In this document: in pieces, positions 60,729 to 64,000 of the stretch
How positions within the stretch are numbered: position 1 is the stretch's first letter
How the letters are laid out: each line of letters opens with the position of its first letter
Assembly: GCF_005298075.1 (NCBI RefSeq)
Contig: NZ_SZZH01000003.1
Span: 1-64,000, forward strand
Length of the DNA: 64,000 nt
Source: Nakamurella flava
GTDB lineage: Bacteria > Actinomycetota > Actinomycetes > Mycobacteriales > Nakamurellaceae
Direction of reading: 5' to 3'
Position numbers and translations under genes: made by a program
The notes under the pieces: generated by a model
Database searches by the model: none
Seen by the model: only the letters and a program-made list of their open reading frames with translations
What the model was told of the DNA's origin: nothing

Positions 60729-60734
60729 TAAGGT
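60729..60734 (+). promoter_or_regulatory. Leaderless -10 box of dnaX
   Basis: TAAGGT, 6 nt before the dnaX GTG at 60741. Confidence 0.45.
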
Positions 60735-60740
60735 CGGCGC

Positions 60741-63128
60741 GTGGCCCTGGCTCTGTACCGCAAATACCGCCCGGCGTCCTTCGCCGAGGTCATCGGGCAG
60801 GAGCACGTCACCGATCCGCTGCGCACCGCTCTGGCGGCCGGCCGGATCAATCACGCCTACCTGTTCTCCGGCCCCCGTGGCTGCGGCAAGACGTCATCCG
60901 CCCGCATCCTCGCCCGCTCGCTGAACTGCGAGCAGGGCCCCACCGCGGATCCCTGCGGGGTGTGTGGGTCGTGCATCGCCCTGGCCCCCGAGGGGCCCGG
61001 TTCGCTGGACGTCGTCGAACTCGACGCGGCCAGCCACGGCGGTGTCGACGACACCCGTGAGCTGCGCGATCGCGCCTTCTACATGCCGGCCGAGTCGCGC
61101 TACCGCGTCTTCATCATCGACGAGGCTCACATGGTCACGACGCAGGGCTTCAACGCCCTGCTCAAGATCGTCGAGGAGCCCCCGGAGCACCTGGTCTTCG
61201 TCTTCGCGACGACGGAACCGGACAAGGTGCTGACCACCATCCGGTCCCGCACGCACCACTACCCGTTCCGCCTGATCCCGCCGACGACGATGCGCGGTCT
61301 GCTGGAGCGGTTGTGCGCGGAGGAGGGCGTGACCGTCGAGCCGGCGGTGTTCCCGCTGTTGCTGCGGGCCGGCGGCGGCTCCGCGCGCGACACCCTCTCG
61401 GTGCTCGACCAGCTGCTGGCCGGGGCCGGTCCCGACGGTGTCACCTATCGGCATGCGGTCGCCCTGCTGGGGGTCACCGACGCCGCCCTGCTCGACGAGA
61501 CGGTCGACGCCCTGGCGGCCGGTGACGGCGCCTCGGTGTTCGCCGCGGTCGACCGGGTCGTCGAGGCCGGGCATGATCCGCGCCGGTTCGCCACCGACCT
61601 GTTGCAGCGGCTGCGCGACCTGGTCGTGCTGGCCGCCGTGCCGGACGCCGCAGCCAAGGGCCTCATCGACGAACCCGAGGACACGGTGGCCGCGATGACC
61701 GGCCAGGCCGAACGGCTGGGCCAGGCGTCGTTGACCCGGTTCGCCGAGATCCTGCACACCGGCCTGGTCGAGATGCGCGGCACCACCTCGCCCCGGCTGG
61801 TGCTGGAGCTGATGTGCGCGCGGATGCTGCTGCCCGCGGCCGGCGACGACAGCGTGCTGCAACGGCTGGAGCGGATGGAACGCCGGATGGCGATCGCCGC
61901 CGACCACGGCGAGCCGGTCGCGGCAGTTCCCCCGGCGATCCCCCCGCGCCGCCGCTCGGCGGACGAGGCGCCCAGCGCCGTGGCCCCGTCAGCCGACGGC
62001 CGGCCGGTGGGCGGTCCGGCCGCCGCGAGCCGACCGGAGGTCGGGGAAGCGCCGCCCGCGACACCGCCGAGCGAGACCCGGGCACCCGCGGCGCCGGCCG
62101 CGGCGGCACCGTCAGCGCCCACCAGCCCGCCGGTTGCGGCGGCACCGGCCTCGCCGGCCCGCGCGTCCGGCGGTGGCCTGGGGCTGCCCACCCGGCCGAC
62201 CCTCAGCTCGGCCCGGGGTACGCGGCCACCGACGCCTCCCGCCGCCGACCGGCCCACCACGGATCGGGACACCGCCCCGGGCGCTCCACGACGGGACGGC
62301 GCCGGCCCCGACACCACCCCGCCGGCCGTCGCAACCGACGGCGCGCGCGGCGGTCCTGACCGCCGGACCGAGCGGGTACCGGCGGCGGACCAGCGGGGCG
62401 AACGGCCGGCTCCCGGCGACGGCTCCCGGGCCGTCCCGGACCGGCAGCCGGATCGCCCGTCGGGCGCCGCGGCGCCGTCCCGCCCGGCGGCCGCCGCAGA
62501 CGGGGCGACCCCGTCGTCGCCGAGTCGCTCGGCCGCACCGGGGGCGTCGTCCGGCGCTGCCCCGGCCGGCGGTCCATCCGGTGCGGTGGGCGAACCGGAC
62601 GTCACCGATGTGCGAAGGGTCTGGCCAGAGGTCCTGCGCCGCGTGCAGTCCCGCCGGCGGACCACCCAGATCCTGCTGGAGAGCGCCACCATCATCGGCG
62701 TCGAGGGTGGGGCACTGGTGCTGTCGATGCCGTCCCCCGGGATGGCCCGCCGGGTCCTCGAGTCCGCCAACTCCGATCAGCTGCGGGCTGCGCTCCGCGA
62801 GGTCCTCGGCGTGAACTGGAGCATCCGCTGCGACGCCGGGGGACCGACCGGCGGCGGTCGACCCGCGCGCACCGGCGGCCCGGGTCCGAACCGTCCGGCC
62901 GGCGGCGCACCCACGCCCGGCGGCCCGGTCGACGACATCCCGTTGCCCGACGGGCCGTCGGACCCTGGCCCCGACTTCGACAGCGACATCCCCGACGACT
63001 ACAACGAGCCGCCCGACCCGGCCCAGCAGACGGCGGCCCGCACGCACGACCCGGAGGCCGCGGCCATCGAGCTGCTGACCACCCAGCTCGGCGCGCGGCC
63101 GTTGGACGCACCGCCCGCTTCCGGCTGA
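60741..63128 (+). CDS. dnaX: DNA polymerase III subunits gamma and tau
   Basis: 795 residues. Walker A is GPRGCGKT (44-51), zinc cysteines are C63, C72, C75 and C78, and DEAH (127-130) is Walker B. After the clamp-loader domains (to ~390) comes a long Pro/Ala-rich, disordered linker (about 390-610), then a conserved C-terminal domain (~615-700) that binds the polymerase, then an acidic, Gly/Pro-rich end. It loads the sliding clamp onto DNA and couples helicase and polymerase. I see no obvious slippery A-run for frameshifting to gamma, though the GC content makes it hard to exclude. Confidence 0.97.
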   Translation: MALALYRKYRPASFAEVIGQEHVTDPLRTALAAGRINHAYLFSGPRGCGKTSSARILARSLNCEQGPTADPCGVCGSCIALAPEGPGSLDVVELDAASHGGVDDTRELRDRAFYMPAESRYRVFIIDEAHMVTTQGFNALLKIVEEPPEHLVFVFATTEPDKVLTTIRSRTHHYPFRLIPPTTMRGLLERLCAEEGVTVEPAVFPLLLRAGGGSARDTLSVLDQLLAGAGPDGVTYRHAVALLGVTDAALLDETVDALAAGDGASVFAAVDRVVEAGHDPRRFATDLLQRLRDLVVLAAVPDAAAKGLIDEPEDTVAAMTGQAERLGQASLTRFAEILHTGLVEMRGTTSPRLVLELMCARMLLPAAGDDSVLQRLERMERRMAIAADHGEPVAAVPPAIPPRRRSADEAPSAVAPSADGRPVGGPAAASRPEVGEAPPATPPSETRAPAAPAAAAPSAPTSPPVAAAPASPARASGGGLGLPTRPTLSSARGTRPPTPPAADRPTTDRDTAPGAPRRDGAGPDTTPPAVATDGARGGPDRRTERVPAADQRGERPAPGDGSRAVPDRQPDRPSGAAAPSRPAAAADGATPSSPSRSAAPGASSGAAPAGGPSGAVGEPDVTDVRRVWPEVLRRVQSRRRTTQILLESATIIGVEGGALVLSMPSPGMARRVLESANSDQLRAALREVLGVNWSIRCDAGGPTGGGRPARTGGPGPNRPAGGAPTPGGPVDDIPLPDGPSDPGPDFDSDIPDDYNEPPDPAQQTAARTHDPEAAAIELLTTQLGARPLDAPPASG

Positions 63129-63183
63129 GTCGCCCCGGGCGCCGTTCGAGGCAATTCGGTGGGCCGGGCCGCGAGGCCCGCAG

Positions 63184-63189
63184 TACGGT
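63184..63189 (+). promoter_or_regulatory. Leaderless -10 box of the VOC gene
   Basis: TACGGT, 6 nt before the ATG at 63196. A small GNRA-loop hairpin (63165-63180) before it may end dnaX transcription. Confidence 0.45.
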
Positions 63190-63195
63190 CGCGCG

Positions 63196-63600
63196 ATGGC
63201 TGCCCGGTTGAGTGAGCTGGTCCTGAACTGCCGAGACCCCGAGCGGCTGGCCGTCTTCTGGTGCGCCGTCCTCGACTACGTCGAGCTGGGGCGGGAGACC
63301 CCCGACGACGGCATCGAGATCGGCCCGACCTCCGGTTTCGGCGGGGCCGCGCCGACGATCGTCTTCTCCCGATCGCCGGATCCGCGGCCCGGACCGCTCC
63401 GGCTGCACATCGATGTCAACCCGGTCGGGCAGGACCAGGCCGCCGAGCTGCAGCGGCTGTTGGCCCTGGGCGCCGTCCACGCCGACGTCGGGCAGACCGG
63501 CGATGAGACCTGGCATGTGCTGGCCGATCCCGAGGGCAACGAGTTCTGTCTGTTGCGTCGGCAGCTGGCCCCCCTGGGGGAGTCGGGCCCGGGCTGCTAG
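63196..63600 (+). CDS. VOC-superfamily (glyoxalase-like) protein
   Basis: 134 residues with two vicinal-oxygen-chelate repeats. LVLNCRDPERLAVFWCAVLDYVELG opens the first and HVLADPEGNEFCLLRR closes the second, with the typical DPEGNEFCL metal-side motif. It belongs to the small glyoxalase/bleomycin-resistance-like group, with unknown substrate. It is single and its start is supported by a leaderless -10 box. Confidence 0.85.
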   Translation: MAARLSELVLNCRDPERLAVFWCAVLDYVELGRETPDDGIEIGPTSGFGGAAPTIVFSRSPDPRPGPLRLHIDVNPVGQDQAAELQRLLALGAVHADVGQTGDETWHVLADPEGNEFCLLRRQLAPLGESGPGC

Positions 63601-63610
63601 CGTCGGCAGC

Positions 63611-63701
63611 GGTGACACGGGAGCCCGCCTCGCGGGCTGAGAGGGCGCAACGCGCCGACCGCAGAACCTGACCCGGTTCGGACCGGCGGAGGGACGTCAC
63701 C
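63611..63701 (+). promoter_or_regulatory. TPP riboswitch (THI element)
   Basis: The conserved parts are all present in order: ACGGGAGC, the GGGCTGAGAGGGCGC segment, and CCGCAGAACCTGACCCGG. The ends GGTGAC (63611-63616) and GTCACC (63696-63701) pair as P1. It precedes tenA and should lower expression when thiamin pyrophosphate is high. A GCTCCCG/CGGGAGC hairpin (63726-63761) downstream may be its expression platform. Confidence 0.93.
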
Positions 63702-63783
63702 GCAGCACCGCCCGGAGTCCGATGCGCTCCCGTCTCCGACGTCGTCCCGACGACCGGGAGCCTGGCCCATCCCTGGAGACCTG

Positions 63784-64000
63784 ATGTCCAGCACCCTGTC
63801 CGACGTTCCCGCCCCCTCCGCGCCGCCGGCCGCCGGGTCGTTCACCGCCGATCTGCGGGCCGAGTACGACGACCTGTTCGAGGCGTTCTGGAACCACCCG
63901 TTCCTGCGTGGCCTGTACGACGGCACCCTGCCCCGGGAGTGCGTGCAGCACTACGTCGAGCAGGACCACCAGTACCTCAGTTCCTTCGTCCGCTGCTACG
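63784..64000 (+). CDS. tenA: TenA-family thiaminase II (5' part, cut by the window end)
   Basis: The first 72 residues are visible, running past the window edge. FEAFWNHPFLRGLYDGTLP is the conserved N-terminal TenA segment, followed by RECVQHYVEQDHQYLSSFVRCY, which contains the family Asp and Tyr positions. TenA proteins release or salvage the hydroxymethylpyrimidine part of thiamin. The upstream TPP riboswitch supports the call. The remainder and any thiD-type neighbours lie outside the window. Confidence 0.9.
   Translation, partial: MSSTLSDVPAPSAPPAAGSFTADLRAEYDDLFEAFWNHPFLRGLYDGTLPRECVQHYVEQDHQYLSSFVRCY

Noticed and set aside
1-64000. CRISPR arrays, insertion sequences, integrases and phage genes
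   Set aside because: No regularly spaced repeats, no transposase or integrase motif and no att-like tRNA duplication were found.

Overview
The window is a 64 kb piece of a high-GC actinobacterial chromosome. Most genes use GTG or ATG starts, several promoters look leaderless, and lon carries an HspR/HAIR site. The arsenate reductase resembles the mycothiol-type enzymes, and tRNA-Ser, the small SRP RNA and dnaX lie close together in the usual actinobacterial order. Gene content resembles Nakamurella or a close relative, but that is an impression and was not tested by search. No prophage, transposase, CRISPR array or clear genomic island is visible. Coding density is high and no gene-free stretch exceeds about 300 bases; the longer gaps (about 31.2-31.5, 6.55-6.77, 20.97-21.18, 47.76-47.98 and 63.6-63.8 kb) hold hairpins, promoters or a riboswitch where noted, and otherwise nothing I recognise.

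Layout. 0-6 kb: 5S rRNA with a strong terminator, an MFS/GyrI-like pair, a MocR regulator and a split Tm-1-like pair (UPF0261 plus TIM barrel). 6-11 kb: peptide deformylase, pta-ackA (acetyl-CoA to acetate) and an AEC permease. 11-12.6 kb: an arsenic locus (arsR, arsM, arsC-like). 12.7-15.8 kb: a HxlR regulator divergent from an MFS pump, then a secondary hydrolase. 15.9-19.3 kb: a tightly overlapped operon of acyl-CoA dehydrogenase, a PIG-L deacetylase/NodS-like methyltransferase fusion and a family 2 glycosyltransferase; its product is unknown to me. 19.3-22.4 kb: an orphan LigD-type polymerase, an NAD(P)-binding protein and small unknown genes. 22.4-27.7 kb: tryptophan metabolism (tryptophan 2,3-dioxygenase, kynureninase, PaaX-like regulator, DUF985 cupin, TrpB2). 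27.8-33.7 kb: housekeeping genes (YihY-type membrane protein, zwf, ilvD). 33.8-41.3 kb: regulators, a TAT lipoprotein serine hydrolase, an AlkA-like glycosylase and two related LuxR-type two-component systems. 41.5-47.8 kb: secreted proteins, including a co-translated pair of a seven-bladed RCC1 surface protein and a 1262-residue TAT-exported protein of unknown function. 48-50.5 kb: lon. 50.6-56.9 kb: a PASTA-like small protein, an MFS pump, a stand-alone JetD-like protein bracketed by a 15-bp direct repeat, a sulfite-oxidase-like/flavin-reductase pair and membrane proteins. 57-64 kb: tRNA-Ser, a DedA-like protein, SRP RNA, a MazEF-like toxin-antitoxin pair with a palindromic operator, a PNPOx/MocR divergent pair, dnaX, a VOC protein, and a TPP riboswitch ahead of a tenA gene cut by the window edge.

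The best candidates for undescribed biology are the ACAD/PIG-L-NodS/GT2 operon, the RCC1 plus 1262-residue secreted pair, and the JetD-like gene without JetABC. All functional statements come from reading motifs; no database search was run.
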